A program made the position numbers and the translations under genes. From Pseudochelatococcus lubricantis (GTDB lineage Bacteria > Pseudomonadota > Alphaproteobacteria > Rhizobiales > Beijerinckiaceae): a stretch of 64,000 nt of DNA. This document shows positions 43,976-52,311 of the stretch, one piece after another. Within the stretch, counting starts at the first letter, position 1. Each line of letters starts with the position of its first letter. The DNA lies in assembly GCF_042432495.1 (NCBI RefSeq), contig NZ_JBHLXC010000002.1, forward strand, positions 434,001 through 498,000, written 5' to 3'. A model generated the notes under the pieces. That model saw nothing but the letters and a program-made list of their open reading frames with translations. It did no database searches and was not told where the DNA came from.

Positions 43976-45634
43976 ATGTCCTCAAAGAACACACGGAAAC
44001 GCCCCATGCCCACCCTCCTGAATATTGTCGTCCTGGACGACACCGGCGCCATATCCTTTGCTTCCGAGCCCGCTCGCACGTCCGGGCTGGCGGATGCGAT
44101 CGTGGATCACATGAAGGGAACGGGAGCGGGCAAACGCATTTCCGCCACGACGTACAAGGACGAGCCGCACGTCGTGCTGGCCATGCCTACGGCCGATGAC
44201 ATGACGGCGGTGGTTGTCCATCGCGAGGACAAATCGTCCACGCTCGTGGACTTCATCCTCAGCGTGGACATCGCGTTCGACATCCTGAACCACTTCCTCA
44301 CCAACCCCTTCGAGGGGATCACGGTGGTCGACCAAGATTCCGTGCTCCGCTACCTCAGTCCGGTCCACGAACGCTTCTTCGGCCATGCGCGCGGCGACGC
44401 CGTCGGCCGTCCCGTGCAGGACGTGATCGAGAACACCCGCCTGCACATCGTCGCAAAGACCGGGACGCCGGAAATCGGGCAGGTGCAGGAGATGCGAAAC
44501 GTGGCCCGTGTCGTCAATCGCGTGCCGATCCTGCGCGATGGCCAGCTCGTGGGCGCGATCGGGCGCGTCATGTTCAAGGCCCCCGAGGAGGTGCACGAAC
44601 TCTCGCGCCAGATTTCATCGCTGCGTGCCGAGGTGGATTACTACAAGAAAGAGCTCGCTGGACTGCGCCATCGCGCCTTCGGCCTTGAGGAAATCGTCGG
44701 CGAGAGCGATGCCATCCGCCAGCTCAAGGAGGAGATCCGCAAGGTCGCGCCCCTCGACGTGCCCGTGTTCATTTCCGGCGAGAGCGGCTCCGGCAAGGAA
44801 CTCGTGGCGCATGCCATTCACAATCTCAGCCGGCGGGTCGAGCGGCCCATGGTGGTGCTGAATTGCGGCGCCCTGCCGTCGACGCTTGTCGAGAGCGAGC
44901 TGTTCGGCTACGAAGCCGGCGCCTTCACGGGCGCACGCCGCGAGGGCCGCAGCGGCAAGTTCGAGATGGCGGATCGCTCCAGCCTGTTCCTCGACGAGAT
45001 TGGCGACATGCCGATGGAAACGCAGATCAAGCTGCTGCGCGTGGTCGAGAACGGGGTATTCGAGCGGGTCGGCTCCAACCGCGCCCGCACCACGAATTTC
45101 CGCCTCATCAGTGCCACCAACCGCGACCTGCGCCGCATGATCTCGGAAGAGGCTTTCAGGGCGGATCTCTATTTCCGCATCAACGGCGTAACGCTTTACG
45201 TTCCGCCGTTGCGCGAGCGGTCGGGCGACATTCCGCTGCTGGTGCGCCACTTCGTGCAGAGAGTGAGCCAGCGCATCGGCTCGCCCGTACGGCGCATCCA
45301 TCCGCTCGCCCTGCAGATGCTGCAAGGCCTTTCCTGGCCCGGCAACGTCCGCCAGCTGCATCACGAGGTGCAGCGCGCCATGATCTTCGCGGACGGGAGC
45401 GAGCTGACCCTGGCGAACTTCCGCAGCCTGGAAGACGAGGCGGAGCATCATCAAGCCCCGCCCCCCGTCAACAGTTCCGCCACGATCCGCGAAACGGTGG
45501 GCAACGTGGAGCACGCGCTGATTCGGGAGGCGCTGGAACGCCACAGCGGAAACAAGAAACGCGCCGCCGAGGAGCTGGGCATATCGCGCTCCTATCTCTA
45601 CAAGAAGCTGGCAGAGATTTCCCAACGTCCATAG
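43976..45634 (+). CDS. Sigma-54-dependent transcriptional activator (PAS-AAA+-Fis)
   Basis: A 552-residue enhancer-binding protein. A PAS sensor lies at about residues 90-205 (FEGITVVDQDSVLRYLSPVHERFFG), preceded by an N-terminal domain of unknown role and followed by a coiled-coil linker. The AAA+ domain has Walker A GESGSGKE (about 268-275), the sigma-54 contact loop GAFTGA (about 315-320), Walker B SSLFLDEIGDMP and an arginine finger region. A Fis-type helix-turn-helix ends the protein (NKKRAAEELGISRSYLYKKL). It is divergent from the minus-strand operon and presumably activates both sigma-54 promoters. ATG 44006 is an alternative start. Confidence 0.93.
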   Translation: MSSKNTRKRPMPTLLNIVVLDDTGAISFASEPARTSGLADAIVDHMKGTGAGKRISATTYKDEPHVVLAMPTADDMTAVVVHREDKSSTLVDFILSVDIAFDILNHFLTNPFEGITVVDQDSVLRYLSPVHERFFGHARGDAVGRPVQDVIENTRLHIVAKTGTPEIGQVQEMRNVARVVNRVPILRDGQLVGAIGRVMFKAPEEVHELSRQISSLRAEVDYYKKELAGLRHRAFGLEEIVGESDAIRQLKEEIRKVAPLDVPVFISGESGSGKELVAHAIHNLSRRVERPMVVLNCGALPSTLVESELFGYEAGAFTGARREGRSGKFEMADRSSLFLDEIGDMPMETQIKLLRVVENGVFERVGSNRARTTNFRLISATNRDLRRMISEEAFRADLYFRINGVTLYVPPLRERSGDIPLLVRHFVQRVSQRIGSPVRRIHPLALQMLQGLSWPGNVRQLHHEVQRAMIFADGSELTLANFRSLEDEAEHHQAPPPVNSSATIRETVGNVEHALIREALERHSGNKKRAAEELGISRSYLYKKLAEISQRP

Positions 45635-45678
45635 AGCGCTTTCCGATCTGAAAAGTTCATTCAAAATCAAAAAGTCAT

Positions 45679-45713
45679 ATCGTGTCATCGCTCCACAGAA
45701 ACGATGACACGAT
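45679..45713 (-). terminator. 12-bp inverted repeat between activator gene and binding-protein remnant
   Basis: Arms atcgtgtcatcg (45679-45690) and cgatgacacgat (45702-45713) pair perfectly around an 11-nt spacer. On the minus strand the stem is followed by ATGACTTTTTGATTTTG, so it could be a terminator for the minus-strand remnant gene. It shares the half-site GTCATC/GATGAC with the dyad at 43824-43858. Confidence 0.45.
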
Positions 45714-45737
45714 CCGGCGCCGGGAGACCGGGCGGAC

Positions 45738-45914
45738 TCAGCTCTTCCGGACGAGCCGGCAGGTGGAAAGGGACAGCGGCCGGAAGGCCTTATCGCCCGG
45801 GATGGTCCGCAGAACCTTCATGAGATCCCATTCTCCGGTCGACTCTTCCGGCGTCTTCGCCTGGACCAGATACATGTCGTGCACCATGCGCCCGTCCGCG
45901 CGGATGACCGCCAT
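45738..45914 (-). pseudogene. C-terminal remnant of an ABC-type (LivJ-like) binding protein
   Basis: Translating the minus strand gives 58 residues ending in ACR-type tail KS at TGA 45740-45738. RADGRMVHDMYLVQAKTPEES, GEWDLMKVLRTIPGD and KAFRPL match the last 55 residues of Peripla_BP_6 binding proteins and align with the same region of the complete gene at 22354-23562 (VKSPEESKGPWDYY). Upstream of the ATG at 45914 no further homology continues in any frame, so the first 350 or so codons are missing. The start sequence AATGGCGGTC looks like a one-base frame change of an original Asn-Gly-Val. Confidence 0.75.
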
Positions 45915-46016
45915 TCGTCGCTTACCTCACCTTTAGCAATACGCTTGCCACGTCCGGGGAGGGAGCCGGACCGGCGGGCCTTCCATCGCTCTTCCGAACC
46001 TGAACGGCGGCCCGCC

Positions 46017-46832
46017 TCAGCTGCCGATGGCGTCCGCGGCTTCCATCACCAACCCGGAAAAATTCGCCACAAACTCCTCCTTCGACCATTCGAGCAGCGA
46101 CCCGGCGATGTGAATGGCGGCCAGCGGGCGGCCGTCGTGCGCCGTGATCGCCACGCCTATGGCGACCTCTTCGTTCATGATCTGGTTCGTGAGGCAGGCG
46201 AAGCCCTTCCTCCGCGTTTCCTCGACGGCCTGCATAACCTCCTCCACCTCGCGCATCGTGAAGGCTGTGAAGGGGGTGCGGTCGCTGCGTGCAACGATGT
46301 CGCGCGCCTGCTCGTCGTCGAGCCGCGCCAGGATCGCCACGCCCCCCGAGGAGCAGTAGACGGGCACGCTGTGCCCCGGAAGCGTGGCGTGGAACGCCTC
46401 CCGCTTGCTCGGCATGCGCATGGCGTAGAGTACCCTTGTGTCGTCGAACAGCGACAAGTCCACGCGCTCGCTCACCCGGCGGCGCAACTCCAGCAGGATG
46501 GGGCTCGCGCGCTTCACCAGCGGGTTGAGGCGCATGAAATCGAGCGTCAGGTCGAGCACGCGCAGCCCGAGCATGTAGCCCCTGTCGTCGTCGTCGCGGG
46601 CGATGTAACCGAGTTTCCGCAGAGTATGGACGATGCGCTGGGCGGCGCTGCGGTCGATGCGCGCGGCAGTGGCGATCTCGCTCAACGTCAGCGGGCGGTG
46701 GGCGTCGTTGAACGCATTCAGAACCTGCATCACCCGCGCAACCGAGCGCAGGAACAGCGGATCACCCTCGGCGTCGCTCTCCAAATTGATGGCCCTTTGT
46801 GCGTTCGCACGGTGCACGCTCCGAAATGTCAT
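46017..46832 (-). CDS. IclR-family transcriptional regulator
   Basis: A 271-residue regulator. The N-terminal winged helix-turn-helix is at about residues 25-90 (VARVMQVLNAFNDAHRPLTLSEIATAARIDRSAAQRIVHTLRKLGYI), followed by the IclR effector domain with LGLRVLDLTLDF, ILLELRRRVSERVDLSLFD, AMRMPSKREAFHATLPGHSVPVYCSSGG and RKGFACLTNQIMNEEVAIGVAI. The ligand is not predictable. The ATG at 46832 is chosen because upstream in-frame codons read through the promoter region. It is divergent from the M81 peptidase operon and most likely controls it. Confidence 0.92.
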   Translation of the reverse strand: MTFRSVHRANAQRAINLESDAEGDPLFLRSVARVMQVLNAFNDAHRPLTLSEIATAARIDRSAAQRIVHTLRKLGYIARDDDDRGYMLGLRVLDLTLDFMRLNPLVKRASPILLELRRRVSERVDLSLFDDTRVLYAMRMPSKREAFHATLPGHSVPVYCSSGGVAILARLDDEQARDIVARSDRTPFTAFTMREVEEVMQAVEETRRKGFACLTNQIMNEEVAIGVAITAHDGRPLAAIHIAGSLLEWSKEEFVANFSGLVMEAADAIGS

Positions 46833-46849
46833 CTGCGCACCAAAAGCGA

Positions 46850-46879
46850 TTGACAAGACATTCAAGACCCTCCTAGTAT
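46850..46879 (+). promoter_or_regulatory. Sigma-70-type promoter of the peptide/amide operon
   Basis: TTGACA (46850-46855) and TAGTAT (46874-46879) are separated by 18 bases on the plus strand, a good housekeeping promoter match in the intergenic region between the IclR gene and the M81 peptidase gene. Confidence 0.6.
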
Positions 46880-46893
46880 TACCAATATGACTA

Positions 46894-46908
46894 TATCGTT
46901 GAGCGATA
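46894..46908 (+). promoter_or_regulatory. Candidate IclR operator
   Basis: The inverted repeat TATCG-TTGAG-CGATA lies just downstream of the -10 box of the plus-strand promoter, where a bound repressor would block transcription. IclR proteins commonly bind short palindromes in such positions. Confidence 0.4.
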
Positions 46909-46974
46909 CAGGATATCCACAGTCCGATCAGGACGCAAGAAAAAGTGGAATCCATCCAGAGCGGGATGCGGGTC

Positions 46975-48486
46975 ATGACAAGACGCATAGGTGTCGCCGG
47001 TTTTCTTCATGAGACGAACACGTTCGCCCCGTCTCCGGCGCGTATGGGCGATTTCATTCAGGGCGGAGGCTACATGCCGTTCGCCCGCGGCGCGGACGTG
47101 ATCGTGCGTTCGCGCGGCATCAACCTCGGCATCGCGGGCGCCATCGCCTACGCGCAGGAGCAGGGATGGGAGGTCGTGCCGGTGCTGTGGGCGGGGGCGA
47201 TCCCCTCCGCCCCCGTCGAGGCCGCGGCCTACGAGGCGATCGCCGGCGAGATTGTCGCCGGCATCCGTGACGCCGGCCCGCTGGACGGCGTTTTCCTCGA
47301 CCTGCACGGCGCCATGGTCGCGGAGCACGAGGACGACGGGGAAGGCGCGCTCCTTTCGCGCGTGCGGGAAGCGATAGGCCCGCGGGTGCCCGTCGCGGTT
47401 GCGCTCGACCTGCACGGCAACATCACCGCGCGCATGTTCGAGGCGGCGGACGCCATGGTCGGCTTTCGCACCTATCCGCATATCGACATGGCCGACACCG
47501 GCCGGCGCGCGGCGGCAGTCCTCGGCGAGCTGATGGAACGGCCGCAGCCGTGGTTCAAGGCCATTCGCCGCCTCGATTACCTCATCCCGATCGCGTGGCA
47601 ATGCACGAGCGAGGAGCCCGCAAAAGGGCTCTACGCCCGCACCGTGGCGCAGGAAAGGGACGGGCAGGTGACGTCCAGTTCGCTCTTCACCGGGTTCCCG
47701 GCAGCCGATTTTCCCGAATGCGGCCCGGTGGTCGTGACCTACGGCCGCTCCGAGACAGCGGTCGAGGCAGCCGCCGACGCGCTGCACGACGCAGTCCTCG
47801 CCGCGGAGCCGGCATTCGCCGGCACGTCCTACGAACCAGACGCGGGGGTACGCGCGGCGATGGAGATCGCCCGCACGGCCACGCGGCCCGTCATCATCGC
47901 CGATACACAGGACAATCCCGGCGCCGGCGGCGACTCCGACACCACCGGCATGTTGCGGGCACTGGTGGCGTGTGGCGCGCGGGCGGCGGCGCTCGGGTGC
48001 CTCTTCGATCCGGAGGCGGCGAAGGCAGCGCATGCCGCCGGAGAAGGAGCACAGGTCACGCTTGCGCTCGGCGGCCGCTCCGGCGTGCCGGGCGACGCGC
48101 CCTTCGTCGGCACCTTCACGGTCGAGCGCCTTTCGGACGGGAACGTCGTCGCGCCGGGCCCCTACTACGGTGGGGCGCACATGCGAATGGGCCCCTCAGC
48201 CGCGCTGCGCATCGACGACATCCGCGTCGTCGTCGTCTCGCACAAGGCGCAGATGGCCGACCGGGCGCTCTACCGCATGGTCGGCATCGAGCCCGAGCGG
48301 CAGGCGATCCTCGTCAACAAGAGTTCGGTGCATTTCCGCGCGGACTTCGATCCCATCGCGGAAACCATCCTGGTATGCACCGCGCCCGGCCCCATGCCGC
48401 TCAGCCCCGCCGTGCTCGCCTGGAAGCGGCTCCGGCCCGGCATCCGGCTGGAACCTCTCGGCCGGCCGTTTTCGCCGGCGGCATAA
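46975..48486 (+). CDS. M81 family metallopeptidase (MlrC/microcystinase C-like)
   Basis: A 503-residue protein of the MlrC family. The N-terminus IGVAGFLHETNTFAP (about residues 5-19) and the zinc-binding motifs LDLHGAMVAE (about 113-122) and ALDLHGNIT (about 143-151) are diagnostic, with PHIDMADTGRRAA and NPGAGGDSDTTGMLRAL completing the two-domain pattern. MlrC is the enzyme that processes linearised microcystin; relatives act on other amide substrates. It has no signal peptide, so it acts in the cytoplasm. The ATG at 46975 matches family starts; 46966 and 46945 are alternatives. First gene of the operon running to 58.7 kb. Confidence 0.9.
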   Translation: MTRRIGVAGFLHETNTFAPSPARMGDFIQGGGYMPFARGADVIVRSRGINLGIAGAIAYAQEQGWEVVPVLWAGAIPSAPVEAAAYEAIAGEIVAGIRDAGPLDGVFLDLHGAMVAEHEDDGEGALLSRVREAIGPRVPVAVALDLHGNITARMFEAADAMVGFRTYPHIDMADTGRRAAAVLGELMERPQPWFKAIRRLDYLIPIAWQCTSEEPAKGLYARTVAQERDGQVTSSSLFTGFPAADFPECGPVVVTYGRSETAVEAAADALHDAVLAAEPAFAGTSYEPDAGVRAAMEIARTATRPVIIADTQDNPGAGGDSDTTGMLRALVACGARAAALGCLFDPEAAKAAHAAGEGAQVTLALGGRSGVPGDAPFVGTFTVERLSDGNVVAPGPYYGGAHMRMGPSAALRIDDIRVVVVSHKAQMADRALYRMVGIEPERQAILVNKSSVHFRADFDPIAETILVCTAPGPMPLSPAVLAWKRLRPGIRLEPLGRPFSPAA

Positions 48487-48564
48487 CCTCGGCGGGCGTC
48501 GGCGTTTCCGGGAGGTAACGGCCTCCTGAAACTGTCTTCAGCCTCCGCAGCAACGTCAATATAA

Positions 48565-48588
48565 AACATGACAAACGAAAATCATGTT
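48565..48588 (+). promoter_or_regulatory. Inverted repeat upstream of the peptide-binding protein gene
   Basis: AACATGA (48565-48571) and TCATGTT (48582-48588) form a 7-bp dyad 20 bases before the start codon of the binding-protein gene. It may be an operator or a leader hairpin. Confidence 0.3.
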
Positions 48589-48608
48589 CTCCAGAGGGAT
48601 AAAAAACC

Positions 48609-50279
48609 ATGTCTATTATCGGTCAGGAAAGAATTGTATCAGCAACGCATTGTATTGACGGCGAAGTACATGCCAGGCGTCCGGCGAGGCGCGGTCTCCG
48701 GCCGCGCGCGCTGCTGGGCGGCCTCGCGCTCCCGGTGCTGATGCTGGTCGCAGGGTTTTCGGCGGCGCCCGCCTCCGCCCGGACAGTGACCGCCGTGATG
48801 CACTCAGACCTGCGCGTCCTCGATCCGGTCATCACCACCGCGCATATCACCCGTGACCACGCCTACATGATCTACGACGTGCTGATCGCGGTCGACGAGA
48901 ATTTCAAGCCGCAGCCGCAGATGGCGGACTGGCAGGTATCCGGCGACGGCAAGGTCTACACCTTCACGCTGCGCGACGGCCTGAAATTCCATGACGGCGC
49001 CCCCGTGACGGCGGCGGACGCGGTCGCCTCCCTCCAGCGCTGGGCCAAGCGCGATGCGGGCGGCCAGCTCATCATGGACATTACGGCGTCGCTCGAAGCC
49101 AAGGACGACAAGACGCTGGTGTGGACGCTCGACAAGCCTTTCCCGCCGCTGCTCGACACCATCGCCAAACAGTCGGCGCTGCCGCCCTTCATCATGCCGG
49201 CGCGCATCGCGGAGACCCCCGCGGACACCGCCATCAAGGAGCATATCGGCTCCGGCCCCTTCAAGTTCGTGCCGGAGGAGTTCCAGCCGGGCGTCGGCGT
49301 CTCCTACGTCAAGAACACGGACTACGTGCCGCGCAGCGAACCGGCGAGTTGGCTCGCGGGCGGCAAGGTCGTGAATGTCGACAAGGTGCGGTGGCTCACC
49401 ATGACCGACGGCCAGACCGCCGTCAACGCGCTCGCCAGCGGCGAGATCGACTACATCGAGCAGGTTCCGGTCGATCTCGCCCCGCTCCTCGACGGCGACG
49501 ACAAGGTGGTGCTCGAACTGCGCGACCCGCTCGGATACCAGACGATGGGCCGGCTCAACTTCAAGCACCCGCCGTTCGACAACCAGAAGATCCGCCAGGC
49601 CGCCCTGCTCGCGCTCTCTCAGGAGCCGGTGCTGGCGACGATGATGGGCGATCCGAAGTTCTACAAGCCCTGCGGCGCGATCTTCGGCTGCGGCACGCCG
49701 CTCGCGTCCGAGGCCGGGGCCGAGACGCTCATCGCCAAGGGCGACCCCGAGCGCGCGAAGGCGCTGCTCAAGGAGGCGGGCTACGACAATACGCCCGTCG
49801 TGCTGATGCAGCCGACCGACGTCTCCAGCCTCACGGCCCAGCCCGTGGTCGCGGCCCAGCTGCTGCGCGCCGCCGGCTTCAATGTCGACATGCAGCCGAT
49901 GGACTGGCAGACGCTGGTCGGCCGGCGCGCTTCCCAGGCGGCGCCAAAGGACGGCGGCTGGAACGTCTTCTTCACCAATTGGCAGATCCCGGAAATCGCC
50001 GGCCCGTTGAACAACGTGATGCTGAACGGGCGCGGCGACACGGCCTGGTTCGGCTGGCCGCAGGATGCCGAGATCGAGAAGCTGAAGCAGGAGTTCATCG
50101 CGGCGGCGACGCCGGAGGACCAGGCGAAGGTTGCTGCGCGGATCCAGGCCCACGCCATGGAGAATGTCCTCTACATCCCCCTCGGCGAGTACAACCCGCC
50201 CCAGGCGCGGCGCGCCAGCGTGACGGACATGATCCGCGCGCCGATCCCGGTGTTCTGGAACCTCAACAAGGCGGAATGA
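48609..50279 (+). CDS. Dipeptide/oligopeptide-type ABC binding protein
   Basis: A 556-residue periplasmic binding protein of the SBP_bac_5 family. The N-terminus is long and basic (RRPARRGLRPRALLGG), resembling a Tat-like or extended Sec signal, before the hydrophobic LALPVLMLVAGFSAAPASA. The mature part has RVLDPVITTAHITRDHAYMIYDVLI, the family signature TFTLRDGLKFHDGAPVTAADAV (about residues 115-136) and NFKHPPFDNQKIRQAALLALSQEPV. GAGGGA precedes the ATG. It would deliver the substrate to the permeases encoded next. Confidence 0.93.
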   Translation: MSIIGQERIVSATHCIDGEVHARRPARRGLRPRALLGGLALPVLMLVAGFSAAPASARTVTAVMHSDLRVLDPVITTAHITRDHAYMIYDVLIAVDENFKPQPQMADWQVSGDGKVYTFTLRDGLKFHDGAPVTAADAVASLQRWAKRDAGGQLIMDITASLEAKDDKTLVWTLDKPFPPLLDTIAKQSALPPFIMPARIAETPADTAIKEHIGSGPFKFVPEEFQPGVGVSYVKNTDYVPRSEPASWLAGGKVVNVDKVRWLTMTDGQTAVNALASGEIDYIEQVPVDLAPLLDGDDKVVLELRDPLGYQTMGRLNFKHPPFDNQKIRQAALLALSQEPVLATMMGDPKFYKPCGAIFGCGTPLASEAGAETLIAKGDPERAKALLKEAGYDNTPVVLMQPTDVSSLTAQPVVAAQLLRAAGFNVDMQPMDWQTLVGRRASQAAPKDGGWNVFFTNWQIPEIAGPLNNVMLNGRGDTAWFGWPQDAEIEKLKQEFIAAATPEDQAKVAARIQAHAMENVLYIPLGEYNPPQARRASVTDMIRAPIPVFWNLNKAE

Positions 50280-50351
50280 ACCGCCCCCGTCCAGCACGGG
50301 CGGCGTCGCGCTCGGCGCGGCGCCAATAACAACCGGCCCCCTCCCTGACAA

Positions 50352-50381
50352 CCCGGACAGCGGCAAGCCGCCACGTCCGGG
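50352..50381 (+). promoter_or_regulatory. Intercistronic hairpin after the binding-protein gene
   Basis: An outer 7-bp stem (cccggac / gtccggg) encloses an inner gcggc-aa-gccgc stem. It sits in the 206-bp gap before the first permease gene, where such structures usually keep binding-protein mRNA in excess over permease mRNA. Confidence 0.5.
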
Positions 50382-50485
50382 AACGGGACGGTCATGGCCG
50401 GAAGGAGGAAAAGGCCGGCGGGAACGCCGGACGTGTCCCGGGCGGGTCTCCCCCTTCAACAACCATTCGGCGAGCGAGGATCGAC

Positions 50486-51427
50486 ATGCTGGCCTACATT
50501 CTCAAACGGATCGCTGCCGTCATTCCCGTCATGTTGCTGGTCGCGGTGTTCGTGTTCCTGCTGCTGCGTCTCACCCCCGGTGACCCGGCTGCGATCATCG
50601 CGGGCGATGCCGCGACCCCCGCCCAACTGGAGCGCATCCGCGAGGCCATGGGGCTCAACCAGCCGATCCATATCCAGTTCATCACCTGGATGGGCGCGCT
50701 GTTGCAGGGGGACCTCGGCGTCTCTCTCATCTCGGGCGTGCCGGTCATCGATATGATGAGCCAGCGCCTTGGGCCGACCATTTCCATCGCACTGCTCACC
50801 ATCACCATTTCCGTCGTCCTCGCCATCCCCATGGGCGTGGCGGCGGCGTGGCGGCGGCGCTCCTGGGTCGACTACTGCGTCATGAGCTTCTCCGTGCTGG
50901 GCTTCTCGATGCCCGTGTTCCTGGTCGGCTATCTCCTGCTGCTGCTGTTCGCCGTGAACCTCGGCTGGCTGCCGGTGCAGGGCTTCACGCCCATCAGCAA
51001 GGGGATCGTGCCGTTTCTCGAACGGGCCATCCTGCCGGCGCTGACGCTGGCCTCCATCTACATCGCGCTCATCGCCCGCATGACGCGCGCCAGCATGCTG
51101 GAGGTGCTGGGCGAGGACTATGTGCGCACGGCGCGCGCCAAAGGCGCGGGAGAACGGCGCGTGCTGTTCATCCACGCGCTGCGCAACGCCGCCATTCCCA
51201 TCGTCACGATTGTCGGCACCGGCTTCGCGCTGCTGATTTCCGGCGTCGTCGTCACCGAGAGCATCTTCAACATCCCGGGAATCGGGCGCCTGACGGTGGA
51301 TGCGGTTCTGGCGCGGGACTATCCCGTCATCCAGGCCATGATCCTGCTGACGAGCGCGATCTACGTCCTGATCAATCTGCTCATCGACATTTCCTACACC
51401 ATTTTCGATCCGAGGATCCGTTACTGA
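50486..51427 (+). CDS. Dipeptide-type ABC transporter permease (DppB-like)
   Basis: A 313-residue inner-membrane permease. MLAYILKRIAAVIPVMLLVAVFVFLLLRLTPGDPA is the standard DppB N-terminus (first helix and LTPGDPA), followed by about five more membrane spans. The coupling loop is EDYVRTARAKGAGERRVLFIHALRNAAIPIVT (about residues 207-238) and the late motif is VVTESIFNIPGIGRL. It ends in FDPRIRY; its TGA shares a base with the next ATG. It pairs with the following permease. Confidence 0.95.
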   Translation: MLAYILKRIAAVIPVMLLVAVFVFLLLRLTPGDPAAIIAGDAATPAQLERIREAMGLNQPIHIQFITWMGALLQGDLGVSLISGVPVIDMMSQRLGPTISIALLTITISVVLAIPMGVAAAWRRRSWVDYCVMSFSVLGFSMPVFLVGYLLLLLFAVNLGWLPVQGFTPISKGIVPFLERAILPALTLASIYIALIARMTRASMLEVLGEDYVRTARAKGAGERRVLFIHALRNAAIPIVTIVGTGFALLISGVVVTESIFNIPGIGRLTVDAVLARDYPVIQAMILLTSAIYVLINLLIDISYTIFDPRIRY

Positions 51428-52308
51428 TGGCCCAGACAACCCGCCCCTCCGGGATGCGATCCATCCTGCGCTTCCTGCCGCTGCCCCGTGTGGCGGCCCT
51501 CGGGATCGGTCCGACCATCGCCGCCGTCGTGCTGCTCCTCATCATCGTCGTGACGATCCTGTCGCCGTGGCTGGCGCCGCACGACCCCATGGCCATGTCG
51601 CCGCTCCAACGGCTGAAGCCCGCGAGTGCCGACTATATCCTCGGCACCGACGCCTACGGCCGCGACCTCCTCTCCCGCGTCATCATCGGCGGCCGCATAT
51701 CGCTGTTCATCGGCATCGCGGCGGCGGCGGTCAGCGTGGCGCTCGGCGTGCTGATCGGCCTGGTGGCCGGCTTCTTCCGCGGGGCCGACGCCGTCATCAT
51801 GCGCATGATGGACGCGCTGATGGCCATGCCCTCGATCCTCATCGCCATTGCCCTCGTGGCGCTGAACGGCCCGAGCATCGGCTCCGTCGTCGCGGCGATC
51901 ACCGTTCCGGAAATACCCCGCGTCGTGCGCCTGGTGCGCGCCGTGATCCTGACGGCACGCGAGGAGCCCTATGTCGAGGCCGCGGCGGCGCTGGGATCGA
52001 GCACGTTCAAGATCCTGTTCCAGCACCTGCTGCCGAATACGATGGCGCCGATGATCGTGCAGGGCACGTATATCGTCGCATCCGCCATCCTGACCGAGGC
52101 GATCCTCTCGTTCCTCGGCGCGGGCGTCAGCACCGAGATCCCGACCTGGGGCAACATCATGGCGGAAGGGCGCACCTTCTTCCGCATCAAGCCCTCGCTG
52201 GTGCTGTGGCCGGGGCTGATGCTGACGCTGTGCATCCTCTCGATCAACCTGCTCGGCGACGCCGTACGCGATACGCTCGATCCCCGTCTCAAGATGCGCG
52301 AGGGCTGA
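51427..52308 (+). CDS. Dipeptide-type ABC transporter permease (DppC-like)
   Basis: A 293-residue permease. After an N-terminal cytoplasmic tail and the first helix it has the family sequence LAPHDPMAMSPLQRLKPAS and ILGTDAYGRDLLSRVIIGGRISL (about residues 71-93), then MRMMDALMAMPSILIAIALVA and the coupling loop EEPYVEAAAALGSSTFKILFQHLLPNTMAP. FLGAGVSTEIPTWGNIMAEGR is the usual late motif. Coupled to the preceding permease by a one-base overlap and to the ATPase gene by a 3-base gap. Confidence 0.95.
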   Translation: MAQTTRPSGMRSILRFLPLPRVAALGIGPTIAAVVLLLIIVVTILSPWLAPHDPMAMSPLQRLKPASADYILGTDAYGRDLLSRVIIGGRISLFIGIAAAAVSVALGVLIGLVAGFFRGADAVIMRMMDALMAMPSILIAIALVALNGPSIGSVVAAITVPEIPRVVRLVRAVILTAREEPYVEAAAALGSSTFKILFQHLLPNTMAPMIVQGTYIVASAILTEAILSFLGAGVSTEIPTWGNIMAEGRTFFRIKPSLVLWPGLMLTLCILSINLLGDAVRDTLDPRLKMREG

Positions 52309-52311
52309 GGC

